Shown one piece after another: positions 15,834 to 25,139 of a stretch of DNA of 62,241 nucleotides. The position numbers were made by a program, and so were the translations under genes. The notes beneath the pieces were generated by a model. It was not told the origin of the DNA. It saw only the letters and a list, made by a program, of their open reading frames with translations, and searched no databases. Positions within the stretch are counted from its first letter, which is position 1, and every line of letters starts with the position of its first letter. The DNA is taken from positions 1-62,241 of the forward strand of contig CAYUIK010000051.1 of NCBI GenBank assembly GCA_964444805.1, in the 5' to 3' direction. Origin of the DNA: RECG01 sp964444805 (GTDB lineage Bacteria > Bacillota_I > Bacilli_A > Acholeplasmatales > Acholeplasmataceae).

Positions 15834-16666
15834 GACGAATGATCTGGAGCGTCGATTATAAAAAGAAAGCATTCTATGTCGTGATGCATGGAAAAAGAAC
15901 GGGGTTTTACTTGACTAATCGCCTTGCTAAGACCTTTTTCAATCATCTTAGGCGTGGTGTACTCGTCGATTTTGCGGTTTATCCCCGCAAAAAGAAGATC
16001 GGACAGGAACGTTTTACGCAAGTCGCCTATTTCATTCAGATCATTTCCTTGCGTCCCTATTTCGTGCACTATGACCTGATTACGCTGAGAAACGATATGG
16101 AAAAGGTGCTCATGAGCAATGACAAATATCTTTTTATCGATTTCGAGATGACGATGCCCGGGTATCGCCCCAAACACTTTCGTTCCGAGATCATCCAAGT
16201 GGGATACGCACTTGCCGAAGTCCAAAAGGGCATCGAGTTCGCCGATGGGTATTACATCTTGCCTAAAACCGATCATTTTTTGACGAGACGGACAAAACGA
16301 TTTCTGAAAATTGACGACGAACTCTTTTTTAAAGAAGCGATTTCCTATGATGTCTTCTATGATCGTCTCAAGACGATCATTGAAACGTATCGGCCGAAAC
16401 TCGTCGTTTGGGGAAAAAACGACCTTACGGCACTCGAGGATTCCTATCGTCTGCACGAAAAAAAGCCGCTAACGACAGAAAGCGACTTCATCGATCTGTT
16501 GAAACTGCACAAGGATTATTACAACCTCAAAGACGACCTCGGACTATTTAAAGCGTACAAGACGTACTATGACAACAATGACTTGCAAAAACACGATGCC
16601 GAAGATGACGCGCTCGTTACGAAGCATGTCTTTGATGCGTTCATCGAACAGATGCAAAAAAATTAA
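15830..16666 (+). CDS. DEDD-family 3'-5' exonuclease-like protein
   Basis: A 278-residue protein with a C-terminal RNase T/DnaQ-type exonuclease fold: Exo I motif FIDFEMT (about 103-109), Exo II around VVWGKNDLTALED and Exo III HDAEDDALVTK. This gives the DEDDh acids and His. The N-terminal 100 residues are a separate, unrecognised basic domain. It resembles KapD-like exonucleases. Its 4-base overlap with uvrC suggests a link to DNA repair, but an RNA substrate is equally possible. Confidence 0.8.
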   Translation: MRRMIWSVDYKKKAFYVVMHGKRTGFYLTNRLAKTFFNHLRRGVLVDFAVYPRKKKIGQERFTQVAYFIQIISLRPYFVHYDLITLRNDMEKVLMSNDKYLFIDFEMTMPGYRPKHFRSEIIQVGYALAEVQKGIEFADGYYILPKTDHFLTRRTKRFLKIDDELFFKEAISYDVFYDRLKTIIETYRPKLVVWGKNDLTALEDSYRLHEKKPLTTESDFIDLLKLHKDYYNLKDDLGLFKAYKTYYDNNDLQKHDAEDDALVTKHVFDAFIEQMQKN

Positions 16667-16672
16667 GTTCTG

Positions 16673-18358
16673 TTATGCTTTGAGATCGACGACGATCGGA
16701 ATGACGAGTGGTCTTCTGAGCGTCATCTCATAGATCTTTTGATTGAGGCGTTCGGTAACGCCTTTTTTCATGTTCAATTCGTTTAGCGTTTTCTGTTTCA
16801 ATTCCTGCATGACGACTTCTTTGGCTTCATTGGCGAGACTCTGGGTGATCGCTTCGTTTCCCTTCATGTAGATGAAACCACGGGAAATGACCGTCGGCCC
16901 ATTGACCATAGACATCTTTTCCGAGTCGATTGAAATAATGACGGTGAAAAGACCTTCTTCACTTAAAAGCTTGCGTTCTTTCAAGACGATCGAACCGATA
17001 TCGCCAATACCCGTACCGTCGATATAGATTTCGCCGACCTGGACTTTTCCGGCCGCCCGCAAACCATCTCGATTGATCGCGGCGACGTCACCGTTATCCA
17101 TAACGAGAATGTTTTCCGGTTTCACGCCACAGTCGATCGCGAGATCACGGTGGTGCTTGAGCATGCGGTGTTCACCGTGAATGGGTATGAAGAGTTTCGG
17201 TTTGGTGAGGCTGAGCATCAGTTTCAAATCGTTTTGCGTACCGTGTCCGGACGTGTGCGTATCGGCGAGCGGTCCGTGCGTGATGACTTCAACACCGAGG
17301 CGGAAAAGCTGGTTGATCGTCCGGTTGATGCCTTCCTGATTTCCGGGTATCGGTGAAGAGGAAAAGATGACCGTATCACCGGGGATGACTTTGATCTGAC
17401 GGTGTGACCCGTTGGCAATTCGACTGAGTGCGGCGAACGGTTCACCTTGGGATCCGGTTACGAGAATGGTCAGTTCGTCCGCTGGTACGCGATTGACTAA
17501 GTCGGCTTCGATGATCGTTCCCTTGGGAGCCTTGATGTATCCGGTCTGTTGACCGGCTTCGATGGCGCGTTCCATGCTGCGGCCAAAGACGGCGACTTTG
17601 CGATTGTTCATGATGGAAGCTTCGATGATCTGTTGGATCCGATAGAGGTTCGAAGAGAAGGTGGCGATCAGAATACGACCTTCAAGCCGTGAAAAGAGTT
17701 CGGTGATCGATTTGCCGATCTTGCTCTCGGATTGTGTCAGCGTGTTCTGTTCGGCATTGGTTGAATCGGAGAGCAGGCATAACACGCCTTCCTTACCGAT
17801 TTCGGCAAGTTTGTCGAACTCGGCGGGAGGACCGACCGGGGTAAAGTCGATCTTGAAGTCGCCGGTATGGAAAAGAATGCCTTGGGGCGTACGAAAAACG
17901 ATGCCGAACATGTCAGGAATCGAATGGGTGAGACGAATGAATGAGACTTCGACGTTTTTAAACGGATACGTGTAGTAGCTCTTGTATTCTTCGATCTGCG
18001 GGGACTTGACGTCGCTGTGTTCGACGAATTTGTGCTCGATCAAATCGACGGCGATACCGGATGCATAGATCTTAGGGATCTCGATCTTACGAAGTAAATA
18101 CGGGATACCACCGATGTGATCTTCGTGTCCGTGCGTGATAAAGAGACCGACGATACGGTCTTGGTTTTCAACGACGTATTGGTAGTCGGGGATGACATAG
18201 TCGATTCCAAGCAAGTGTTCATCCGGGAAAAGAATACCGGAGTCAACGATGAATATTTGGTCCTCGATCTCGTAGATGTACATGTTTTTGCCGACTTCGC
18301 CGAGACCTCCTAACGCAAAAACGCCGATCTCACCGGTCTTAAGCAGTGGATTTTTCAT
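16673..18358 (-). CDS. rnjA: Ribonuclease J
   Basis: A 561-residue metallo-beta-lactamase/beta-CASP ribonuclease with 5'-3' exonuclease and endonuclease activity, central to mRNA turnover in Bacillota. The zinc motif is HGHEDH (H76, H78, D80, H81), with further ligands in HTGDFKID and the beta-CASP region (TGSQGEPFAALSRIANG, HGEHRML). A C-terminal domain follows residue about 450. It ends 6 bases from the convergent exonuclease gene with no clear terminator between. GGAGG precedes the ATG. Confidence 0.96.
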   Translation of the reverse strand: MKNPLLKTGEIGVFALGGLGEVGKNMYIYEIEDQIFIVDSGILFPDEHLLGIDYVIPDYQYVVENQDRIVGLFITHGHEDHIGGIPYLLRKIEIPKIYASGIAVDLIEHKFVEHSDVKSPQIEEYKSYYTYPFKNVEVSFIRLTHSIPDMFGIVFRTPQGILFHTGDFKIDFTPVGPPAEFDKLAEIGKEGVLCLLSDSTNAEQNTLTQSESKIGKSITELFSRLEGRILIATFSSNLYRIQQIIEASIMNNRKVAVFGRSMERAIEAGQQTGYIKAPKGTIIEADLVNRVPADELTILVTGSQGEPFAALSRIANGSHRQIKVIPGDTVIFSSSPIPGNQEGINRTINQLFRLGVEVITHGPLADTHTSGHGTQNDLKLMLSLTKPKLFIPIHGEHRMLKHHRDLAIDCGVKPENILVMDNGDVAAINRDGLRAAGKVQVGEIYIDGTGIGDIGSIVLKERKLLSEEGLFTVIISIDSEKMSMVNGPTVISRGFIYMKGNEAITQSLANEAKEVVMQELKQKTLNELNMKKGVTERLNQKIYEMTLRRPLVIPIVVDLKA

Positions 18359-18438
18359 TGGATAATCCTCCAGTAACGAGTTTATTCACTACCATTGTAT
18401 AATAAAATCTGCGAAAATGGTAGTCGAATGCTCGATTA

Positions 18439-18447
18439 TGTTATAAT
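18439..18447 (+). promoter_or_regulatory. Extended -10 promoter giving a near-leaderless transcript
   Basis: TGTTATAAT (18439-18447) predicts a transcript start near 18454, only about 3 bases before the GTG of the HAD gene. No good -35 is seen. Confidence 0.55.
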
Positions 18448-18456
18448 AATTTTGAG

Positions 18457-19233
18457 GTGAATGCCATCAAGACGATCATATTTTTTGATGTTGACAACAC
18501 GATTTTCAGTAACGCCGAAGGGGTTGTTCCCGATGATACGAAGCGATTGCTTTCGGAGTTGTCCCAACGAAAGGATGTTACTCTGGGTCTTGCTACCGGA
18601 CGGGGGAACACGAAACTCTCGGTCATAGAAGACGTTCTTTCGTTTTTTACGTATCGCGTTCTGATTAATGGTGCGGTCGTATACAGGAACGACGAGATCA
18701 TCTATGATCAACCGATTTCTCCAGCCGATATCGATGACGTTTTAAACCGTGTTGATTGTAGCGTCGGCATGGTCGGTCTTGACAGTGAAGCCGTCAACGT
18801 CTACGATGAGAAGGTCGCTCTCGGCATGAAAGAAATCCGCGGTCAAGTTCCCATCATTGACCCCTTGTTCCACCGTAAGAATAAGGTTTACCAGATGTGG
18901 ATTTTTACGGATCATGGGACGGATCTAACGACCATTTTCGAAAAGCTAACCAAATTCTCCCTCTATCCTTGGCACAAGGGTGGCGCCGATTTCATCTACA
19001 AACACATCAACAAGGCGGATGGAATCAAGCGCGTACTCGACAAAGAGACGGATTACCGATTGATCTGTGTCGGTGATGGCGCGAATGACGTTCGGATGAT
19101 CGAAATGGCGGATATCGGGATCGCGATGGCAAACAGTCGCTTTCACGAACTCAAAGAAAAAGCCGATTACATCGCACCGCACGTGCTTGAGCATCGACTC
19201 TATGCTTTTTTTAAAACCCTGGATCTCATTTAG
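18457..19233 (+). CDS. HAD-superfamily Cof-type phosphatase
   Basis: A 258-residue HAD hydrolase, type IIB cap. Motif I is DVDNT (nucleophile Asp in IIFFDVDNTIF), motif II NGAVV-type Thr/Ser region, then Lys in KADGIKRVL and motif IV GDGANDVRMIEMADIGIAM. Such enzymes dephosphorylate sugar phosphates, cofactors or nucleotides; the substrate is not evident. GTG 18457 is the only standard start downstream of an in-frame stop at 18421. It has no spaced ribosome site, as GAGGTG overlaps it, so initiation is leaderless or starts at a non-standard codon such as ATC 18466. The 3' end overlaps coaD by 8 bases. Confidence 0.88.
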   Translation: MNAIKTIIFFDVDNTIFSNAEGVVPDDTKRLLSELSQRKDVTLGLATGRGNTKLSVIEDVLSFFTYRVLINGAVVYRNDEIIYDQPISPADIDDVLNRVDCSVGMVGLDSEAVNVYDEKVALGMKEIRGQVPIIDPLFHRKNKVYQMWIFTDHGTDLTTIFEKLTKFSLYPWHKGGADFIYKHINKADGIKRVLDKETDYRLICVGDGANDVRMIEMADIGIAMANSRFHELKEKADYIAPHVLEHRLYAFFKTLDLI

Positions 19234-19711
19234 TCATACGGAGGCGTTCCTGGACGTCATGGATGATTTCCTTCGGGACATAGGGTGAAATATCGGCGTG
19301 ATGCGTGACGAGTTCCTTGATGGCCGAGGATGAGACGAAATGATTTCTAGACGACGGGAACAGGATCATCGTTTCGATGTTGCGGTTGATGTTGCGGTTG
19401 AACTGATAGAGCATGTATTCGTTCTCATAGTCCTGGATGTTTCTCAGTCCACGAACCATCAGGTTGATGCCGTGTCGCTGGGCATAGCGAACGACGAGGT
19501 CCTTGGTCGAAGCGACAACGATGTTCTTGACGTCCTTGGTTACCCGTTCGATCATCTCGATGCGCTCTTCACTAGAAAAGGTCGGCGTCTTGCGGACATT
19601 GTCAGCGACGACGACGTGGAGTTCGTCGACGAGTCTTGCGGCACGCTTGATGACGTCGAGGTGCCCGATGGTCAGGGGATCGAATGTTCCCGGATAGACG
19701 GCTTTTGTCAT
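19226..19711 (-). CDS. coaD: Phosphopantetheine adenylyltransferase
   Basis: A 161-residue nucleotidyltransferase catalysing the penultimate step of coenzyme A synthesis (phosphopantetheine plus ATP to dephospho-CoA). It shows YPGTFDPLTIGHLD with the TxGH-type motif, VRGLRNIQDYENE and the FVSSSAIKEL end. The second ATG (19711) is favoured because GAGGT is about 10 bases upstream, while the first ATG (19720) adjoins it; the choice is not certain. Confidence 0.95.
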   Translation of the reverse strand: MTKAVYPGTFDPLTIGHLDVIKRAARLVDELHVVVADNVRKTPTFSSEERIEMIERVTKDVKNIVVASTKDLVVRYAQRHGINLMVRGLRNIQDYENEYMLYQFNRNINRNIETMILFPSSRNHFVSSSAIKELVTHHADISPYVPKEIIHDVQERLRMTK

Positions 19712-19737
19712 AGTTCTCATACCTCATTTCAAGTAAT

Positions 19738-19746
19738 AGTATAACA
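19738..19746 (-). promoter_or_regulatory. coaD: Extended -10 promoter of coaD
   Basis: TGTTATACT on the minus strand (19746-19738) sits 27 bases before the coaD start. Confidence 0.5.
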
Positions 19747-19775
19747 CAAAACATGTCTTAAAAGGAGTAAATCAG

Positions 19776-20165
19776 ATGCAAATCCTCAGAAAAAGTATTG
19801 TGATTCAATTGTTATTGTTTATCGCGTTTTTCATTATGGCGATCAATGTCGGTGTTACGCATTTCATGGGTGAAAAGTGGCCATGGTTAAGCTATGTTCT
19901 GCTCGGAACATTTATCGGTTTTATCGCGATTGGCATCAAGGTCTACCGGAGTACGGATTCACGGACGTCGATCATTACGAAGACGGAACTCGATCTCGTG
20001 AAATATTTGACATATGGATATTTTGGCCTCTATATCCTGCAAATGATCCTGACCTCTGTCGTTGCCGATGAAGGGATTCTTGACCTTCTCGTGATCTTCA
20101 TCGTGGCTTTGTTGCTCGGCATTTCCGGTTTTGGAGCCTACATCTTAAAACGTATTCTCAGATAA
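19776..20165 (+). CDS. Small integral membrane protein, unknown function
   Basis: A 129-residue protein with four predicted hydrophobic helices (about 8-27, 36-54, 75-94, 100-125) and short charged loops. AAAAGGAG precedes the ATG. No family was recognised. Its stop codon is inside a strong terminator, so it is the last or only gene of its transcript. Confidence 0.75.
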   Translation: MQILRKSIVIQLLLFIAFFIMAINVGVTHFMGEKWPWLSYVLLGTFIGFIAIGIKVYRSTDSRTSIITKTELDLVKYLTYGYFGLYILQMILTSVVADEGILDLLVIFIVALLLGISGFGAYILKRILR

Positions 20166-20192
20166 GCGTGCCTCGGCATGCTTTTTTCTTTT
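20164..20192 (+). terminator. Intrinsic terminator overlapping a stop codon
   Basis: AAGCGTGC (20164-20171), loop CTCG and GCATGCTT (20176-20183) with one G-T pair, then a run of Ts. The TAA stop of the upstream gene (20163-20165) is partly in the stem. Confidence 0.85.
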
Positions 20193-20203
20193 TTGGACCT
20201 ACA

Positions 20204-20212
20204 TGGTATAAT
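20204..20212 (+). promoter_or_regulatory. Extended -10 promoter of the trehalose gene
   Basis: TGGTATAAT (20204-20212) lies 30 bases before the ATG; the -35 position is occupied by the T tract of the preceding terminator. Confidence 0.55.
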
Positions 20213-20242
20213 AGGGCGTATCAAGGAGGAGGAACACAGCCT

Positions 20243-22396
20243 ATGAGCAAACTCATATTCATTTCGAATCGTTTGCCCGTGACGGTGAAAAAACAGCGGA
20301 ATAAAATCTTGTATCAGGAGAGCGTCGGCGGGCTCGCTACCGGACTGAAGCAGTTTCACGAGCAGGGCGACAGTCTTTGGATCGGTTGGCCAGGGGTTTC
20401 AACCGATCGAACGACGGAAAGCGAACGAAAAACGATCCGAACAAAACTTGAACAAGACTTTCATTGCTATCCCATCTATTTATCGGAGAAGGAAATCGAG
20501 CGCTATTATGAGGGTTATTCGAACCGGACGATCTGGCCGCTCTTTCATTATTTCCCCAATAAAACCGACTACGAGGACAAGACGTTTCGGGCTTATCGGA
20601 AAGTGAACGAACGTTTCTTCGCATCGCTCGAACCTTTCATTGAAGAGGACTCGGTGATCTGGGTTCACGATTACCAGTTGATGTTGTTGCCGGCACTCAT
20701 CAAAGAACGTTATCCGAATGTCAAAATCGGCTTCTTTCTACACATTCCTTTTCCGTCTTATGAGATCTTTCGCTTGCTCGTCGATCGGGAGGCGATCATC
20801 ACGGGCTTGCTCGGTGCCGATCTGATCGGTTTTCATACGTACGGATATGTCCGTCACTTTTTGAGTAGCGTCCGAAGGTTGCTCAACATCGAGCACCATC
20901 TCTACAAATTGAACTATAATGATCGAGTCGTTGAAGTCGATGCATTTCCCATGGGCATCGACTACGATCGCTTCAACCGTTTTACCGAGCATGAAACCAA
21001 TGGTCGTTCCCCTGCCAGGATGAAGACGATTCTTTCGGTCGATCGCCTCGATTACACGAAAGGCATCATCGAACGGATCCGGGCATTCGAACACCTCTTG
21101 AAGAAGTATCCGAAATATCGTCGTAAAGTGCGCTTGCATCTGATCGTTGCGCCTTCACGCGATACGCTGGGATCGTATGAAATCCTGAAAAAACGCATCG
21201 AAGAAATCGTCAGTGAAGTCAATGGGAAATACGGTGATTTCGAATGGATGCCCATCTGGTTTTTATATCAACGGTTCGAGCAAGCCGAGTTGATTCGCTA
21301 TTATCGGGAAGCGGAAGTCATGCTCGTTACGCCAATTCGTGACGGTATGAATCTCGTTGCGAAAGAATATATCGCGAGTAGAAAGGATAAGCTCGGTATG
21401 CTCGTGATCAGTGAAACAGCGGGCGCGGCGAGCGAGCTGAGCGAAGCGATCATCGTCAATACGAATGATCTAGAAGGGGTCGCTCAAGGAATTAGACAAG
21501 CGCTTGACATGAACAAGGAACAACAACGGACGCGTAACCAGATCATGCACCAGAGACTTAAACGCTATGATGTCGGTTTCTGGGCGAGTGAGTTCTTAAG
21601 CAGACTCGAACGGATCGAAGCGCACCAATCGCTTGACTTGGCGGGCGAAAAGGCGATCACGTCGATCGTTTCGGCCTATAAAAAAAGTGAACGTCGGCTG
21701 TTGTTGCTCGACTATGACGGTACGCTCGTCGACTTCAAGCCGATTCCGAGTCAGGCCTATCCGAAAAGTGGGCTCAAAAAACGTTTGAAAGCGCTCATCG
21801 ATGATGAAAAGAATCATGTCGTCATCATCTCGGGAAGGGATCAGAGAACACTTGAGAAGTGGTTCGGTTCCTTCGATATCGAACTGTTCGCCGCGCACGG
21901 TCTGTGGCATCGACCGCGTGGGGGCTCGTGGCACATGACGCTGGCGATCGATAACGATTGGAAAAAGGCCGTCATCCATATTTTGCAGCGCTTCGTCGAT
22001 CGCATGCCCGGAGCGTTGATCGAAGAGAAGACGCATGCGCTCGCCTTGCACTATCGGAATTGTGAACCGGAGATGGTGTCGGTCAAACTCGGCGAACTCA
22101 AGGATGCGTTGCTTTCCTTTCAGGAGTCGACGCAGATCGAAGTCCAGCAAGGTCATATGGTGCTCGAAGTCAAGGATCAAAGGATTAACAAAGGGATTGC
22201 CCAATCGATTTTATTCGATCGCGGCACCTATGATTTTATCCTTGCTGCCGGTGATGACCGGACCGATGAGGACCTGTTCAACGTGCTCGAGGATTCCTCC
22301 TATCGGATCAAGATCGGATATGGCGATACACGCGCGAACTATCGTTTACTCGAAGTTGGCGATTTTACGAACTTGTTAAATCGATTCATCGCTTGA
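20243..22396 (+). CDS. otsAB: Bifunctional trehalose-6-phosphate synthase/phosphatase
   Basis: A 717-residue fusion of OtsA and OtsB that would make trehalose from UDP-glucose and glucose-6-phosphate. The GT20 synthase part (about 1-470) has ISNRLPV, GGLATGL, WIGWPG, HDYQLMLLPALI, FFLHIPFPS, SVDRLDYTKGI and TPIRDGMNLVAKEY. The HAD phosphatase part (from about 485) has LLLDYDGTLVDF, IISGRDQRTLEKW, AAHGLW and AAGDDRTDEDLF. All catalytic motifs appear intact. AGGAGGAGG precedes the ATG; the 75-base longer frame has no ribosome site. A cytoplasmic osmolyte or stress role is likely. Confidence 0.95.
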   Translation: MSKLIFISNRLPVTVKKQRNKILYQESVGGLATGLKQFHEQGDSLWIGWPGVSTDRTTESERKTIRTKLEQDFHCYPIYLSEKEIERYYEGYSNRTIWPLFHYFPNKTDYEDKTFRAYRKVNERFFASLEPFIEEDSVIWVHDYQLMLLPALIKERYPNVKIGFFLHIPFPSYEIFRLLVDREAIITGLLGADLIGFHTYGYVRHFLSSVRRLLNIEHHLYKLNYNDRVVEVDAFPMGIDYDRFNRFTEHETNGRSPARMKTILSVDRLDYTKGIIERIRAFEHLLKKYPKYRRKVRLHLIVAPSRDTLGSYEILKKRIEEIVSEVNGKYGDFEWMPIWFLYQRFEQAELIRYYREAEVMLVTPIRDGMNLVAKEYIASRKDKLGMLVISETAGAASELSEAIIVNTNDLEGVAQGIRQALDMNKEQQRTRNQIMHQRLKRYDVGFWASEFLSRLERIEAHQSLDLAGEKAITSIVSAYKKSERRLLLLDYDGTLVDFKPIPSQAYPKSGLKKRLKALIDDEKNHVVIISGRDQRTLEKWFGSFDIELFAAHGLWHRPRGGSWHMTLAIDNDWKKAVIHILQRFVDRMPGALIEEKTHALALHYRNCEPEMVSVKLGELKDALLSFQESTQIEVQQGHMVLEVKDQRINKGIAQSILFDRGTYDFILAAGDDRTDEDLFNVLEDSSYRIKIGYGDTRANYRLLEVGDFTNLLNRFIA

Positions 22397-22452
22397 TCGA
22401 GTGGAACGATCAAGCCCTTCGAATCCCGTTGGATTCGAAGGGCTTTTTTTTC
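22392..22452 (+). terminator. Two overlapping hairpins ending otsAB
   Basis: A strong 15-bp stem (22412-22426 with 22431-22445) with loop CGTT and eight Ts ends the gene. Just before it CTTGATCG (22392-22399) pairs with CGATCAAG (22407-22414), contains the TGA stop and shares three bases with the terminator arm, so the two stems partly exclude each other. Confidence 0.9.
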
Positions 22453-22457
22453 CGTGA

Positions 22458-25118
22458 TCAGGATGCGGTTTCCGTGATTTCGAAGTCGATGCTTCGACCG
22501 ATCGGCGAATAACCAGTATAAAAGACGGTAAAATCGTAGGTGCCGGGGCCAAGCGTCATCATCGTTTGTCCGTCATAGGTCTGTTTGACAAGCGAGCCCG
22601 TTTCGTCATAGATCGATAGGAAGAGACTGTCGCTTACATTCAGTGTCAGATCCATCGTCTCTTCGATCGTCAACTGAAGAACTTCGAAGTCGAGTTCATG
22701 GTCTTTTGTGAAGGTGTAGCCTTGATCGAGCGCGATCTGATACGGATATGTCGCGTCATCTTCCAATACGCGTTGGTCGGTGACGATCAGGACGCTGATT
22801 TCCTGGTTGCGTATCGAGGTCTGGTCGTTTTGACCGAGTCGAATCTCATACGTTCCCTCATCGAGGTGATAGATTCGTTCATAGTAGAGGTGTTTGTAGG
22901 TGAAATTGTGTTCGTTTTCATCATAGAGACCGTAAGGACTGATATCGTGTGCGCGATCGACGAGGATTGACGCCGGTTCACTAAGCGTGAAGACGATCGT
23001 CTTCTCGTAACCCGGCAGGGTCCGATACGTTTCGTAGTAAGGCTCGGGGTTCAAGTCATAGGTTTGAAGATCGTCGATGGAATCCAAGGTGATTTCGACC
23101 ACGGGTTCGGTTTCAACGGGTGTTTGCGTGGCTTTCATTTTCAGAGAGGTCATGGTTGATCCGAGTACGATCAGTTCGTACTCTCCGGGCGGAAGATAGA
23201 TTTCTCTTTGGTCGAAAATCGAAAACGACGTGTAGTCGGTTTGCCCACCGTCATCGTTAATTCTTTTGATCTGAACGGTTCTCCCATTGGAAGGTATGTT
23301 CATGAAGACGTCATAGCGGACAGCGAACGTGTAAATGGATTCGTCTGGGACATCCAATTGATATCGGATCAGGTGATCGTCGTAGGGCACGAGGTAATCA
23401 TCGGGATACTGATCGGTCAACAAAACAAGATTGTCGGGAGCATGCCCGTATTGGGTGACGTCAAAACCGAGCGAAAGCGGTTCGGTATGCTTGAAATAGA
23501 AGAGATTTTCCCCCGGTCTTAAAGGAATGTATAGAACTTCATCCACCATGGCGTATCCTAGATGGTTGAACAGACCGTCACGATCCATAATATAGAGTTC
23601 ACCTGAATAGGGCTGAAAACCCGTCAGTTTGAGCACGCCACCATCCGGGGAGTCATAAGCTAGAAAGGCGTAGTCGTATTTCCCTTCGATGATAACTTCA
23701 TAGGTGTTCGCGACGACTCGATCCGGATGATCGATGTCGGGAAGGGTGTCGTATTGTTTTGACAAGTTGACGAATTCGAGGGTATATAGCAAGGTGACAT
23801 CGTGTCTGGATGTGACTTCGACGAGGTAATCGCCGGCGGGAATGTCATAAATGTTTTGGTGTTCGGTTTGGAAAGCGTAATGAGGCGATGGCACGAGTTC
23901 GACGACGCCGTCTTCGTCATAGAGTGTGACATCGAGAAGGGAATCAACTTCTAAGGCGTATGTTCCCTCTTCAAAGGAGGTCAGGTAATAATTGGGCATC
24001 TGGGATTCAAAGAGGTGGCTCGTCGTTCGTTCGGTCAAGTCGGTATAATCGTTGATGAGCAAGGGATTTTGCAGGGGCATTTCGGTACGAGTTAAATACT
24101 CGATCGGTTCAAATTTCGTGTAGTCGTATGTGGTAGTGACGGTTGTTGTCGTTACATCCGTTACGATTCGGGTCGTCAGCATGATATGATTGGCTTCATT
24201 GAGTTCGATCGTGAGGGTCAACGGATCGTTCGTGACATAAGGCATCAGTTCGGATAAGAGCGGATCATCATCGGCGAAAACGGATAAGATCTCACGTGCT
24301 CGTGCCGTCACGACATAGGCATCATTTTCATAGGCGTAATGCCACGTGTCATCGAATTGATCGAGACCGAAATCCAAAGAGAATTCGAGGTCTTCCTCAA
24401 GCACTTCGTCGAGTACCCGGTAATAGGAGACGCCCTCGAAAATGCCGAGTTCGATCATGACAAGCGCATCGCCTTGTCGCTCGATGACGAAACCGAGAGA
24501 ATGATCGACTTCGACGGCATAATAAAACGGTTCTTCGCGGGCAATGGTCACCGCGTATGTCCGCTCGATCCATCCATCCTGATCGACTTCGACCATCATG
24601 GACATGGTCAGTTGATCCGTATGATCAACCAAGGGGGTAAGCCATTCGATCATGTCCGCTTTGACCCTCAGGTTCTCTTCGAAAGCGTGATCTTCGAGAT
24701 CATGGTACGTATTCGTTTGGATCTTTCCGGATACGTTTACAATTTTGACATCGATCAACGATGACAAAGCGGGATATTCGATTTCGATGACATGCGACTT
24801 CGACCCATATACGTTCGTCATGTGATCGTGCAGTGTCGTTGTCGGTTCGAGGATGTCGCTTCTGGTCTCGATCTGATAGTCGATTTTGATATTAACGGCC
24901 TTGGACGGTTCTTTGAGAGTAAAGGTAATCTTGACTTGATTGTCGGTAGAAGTCGACGTATCGACAAAGTCAAACGCGAGAAAGGTTTCGTAGTTATCGG
25001 TCGTGACCGGATACTCATAGTCATAGGTGATCGGCGTAAGATCCTCGTCTTCAACGTCGTCGCATCCCGCTAAAAAAAGAAGCATGGCAAAGTAAAAGAA
25101 CAATGTGTAAAATTTCAT
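22458..25118 (-). CDS. Large secreted lipoprotein, unknown function
   Basis: An 886-residue protein with a lipoprotein signal peptide: a charged-hydrophobic start and lipobox LAGC with Cys19 as the lipidation site. The mature part is acidic, rich in Asp, Tyr and Thr, and appears to consist of repeated beta-strand modules with lines like GTYEIRLGQNDQTSI, GEYELIVLGS, GDYLVEVTSRHDVT and GTYDFTVFYTGYS, as in pre-peptidase-like or jelly-roll domains. No catalytic motif was seen. It lies 21 bases downstream of the Fur-family gene on the same strand, so it is probably co-transcribed and perhaps metal-regulated. AAGGAG precedes the ATG. Confidence 0.8.
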   Translation of the reverse strand: MKFYTLFFYFAMLLFLAGCDDVEDEDLTPITYDYEYPVTTDNYETFLAFDFVDTSTSTDNQVKITFTLKEPSKAVNIKIDYQIETRSDILEPTTTLHDHMTNVYGSKSHVIEIEYPALSSLIDVKIVNVSGKIQTNTYHDLEDHAFEENLRVKADMIEWLTPLVDHTDQLTMSMMVEVDQDGWIERTYAVTIAREEPFYYAVEVDHSLGFVIERQGDALVMIELGIFEGVSYYRVLDEVLEEDLEFSLDFGLDQFDDTWHYAYENDAYVVTARAREILSVFADDDPLLSELMPYVTNDPLTLTIELNEANHIMLTTRIVTDVTTTTVTTTYDYTKFEPIEYLTRTEMPLQNPLLINDYTDLTERTTSHLFESQMPNYYLTSFEEGTYALEVDSLLDVTLYDEDGVVELVPSPHYAFQTEHQNIYDIPAGDYLVEVTSRHDVTLLYTLEFVNLSKQYDTLPDIDHPDRVVANTYEVIIEGKYDYAFLAYDSPDGGVLKLTGFQPYSGELYIMDRDGLFNHLGYAMVDEVLYIPLRPGENLFYFKHTEPLSLGFDVTQYGHAPDNLVLLTDQYPDDYLVPYDDHLIRYQLDVPDESIYTFAVRYDVFMNIPSNGRTVQIKRINDDGGQTDYTSFSIFDQREIYLPPGEYELIVLGSTMTSLKMKATQTPVETEPVVEITLDSIDDLQTYDLNPEPYYETYRTLPGYEKTIVFTLSEPASILVDRAHDISPYGLYDENEHNFTYKHLYYERIYHLDEGTYEIRLGQNDQTSIRNQEISVLIVTDQRVLEDDATYPYQIALDQGYTFTKDHELDFEVLQLTIEETMDLTLNVSDSLFLSIYDETGSLVKQTYDGQTMMTLGPGTYDFTVFYTGYSPIGRSIDFEITETAS

Positions 25119-25139
25119 GATTGAAAGCTCCTTGTTGTT

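Noticed and set aside
22698..24764. Several open frames on the plus strand opposite the large lipoprotein
   Set aside because: They are antisense shadows with hydrophobic low-complexity translations, no ribosome sites and no recognisable domains.
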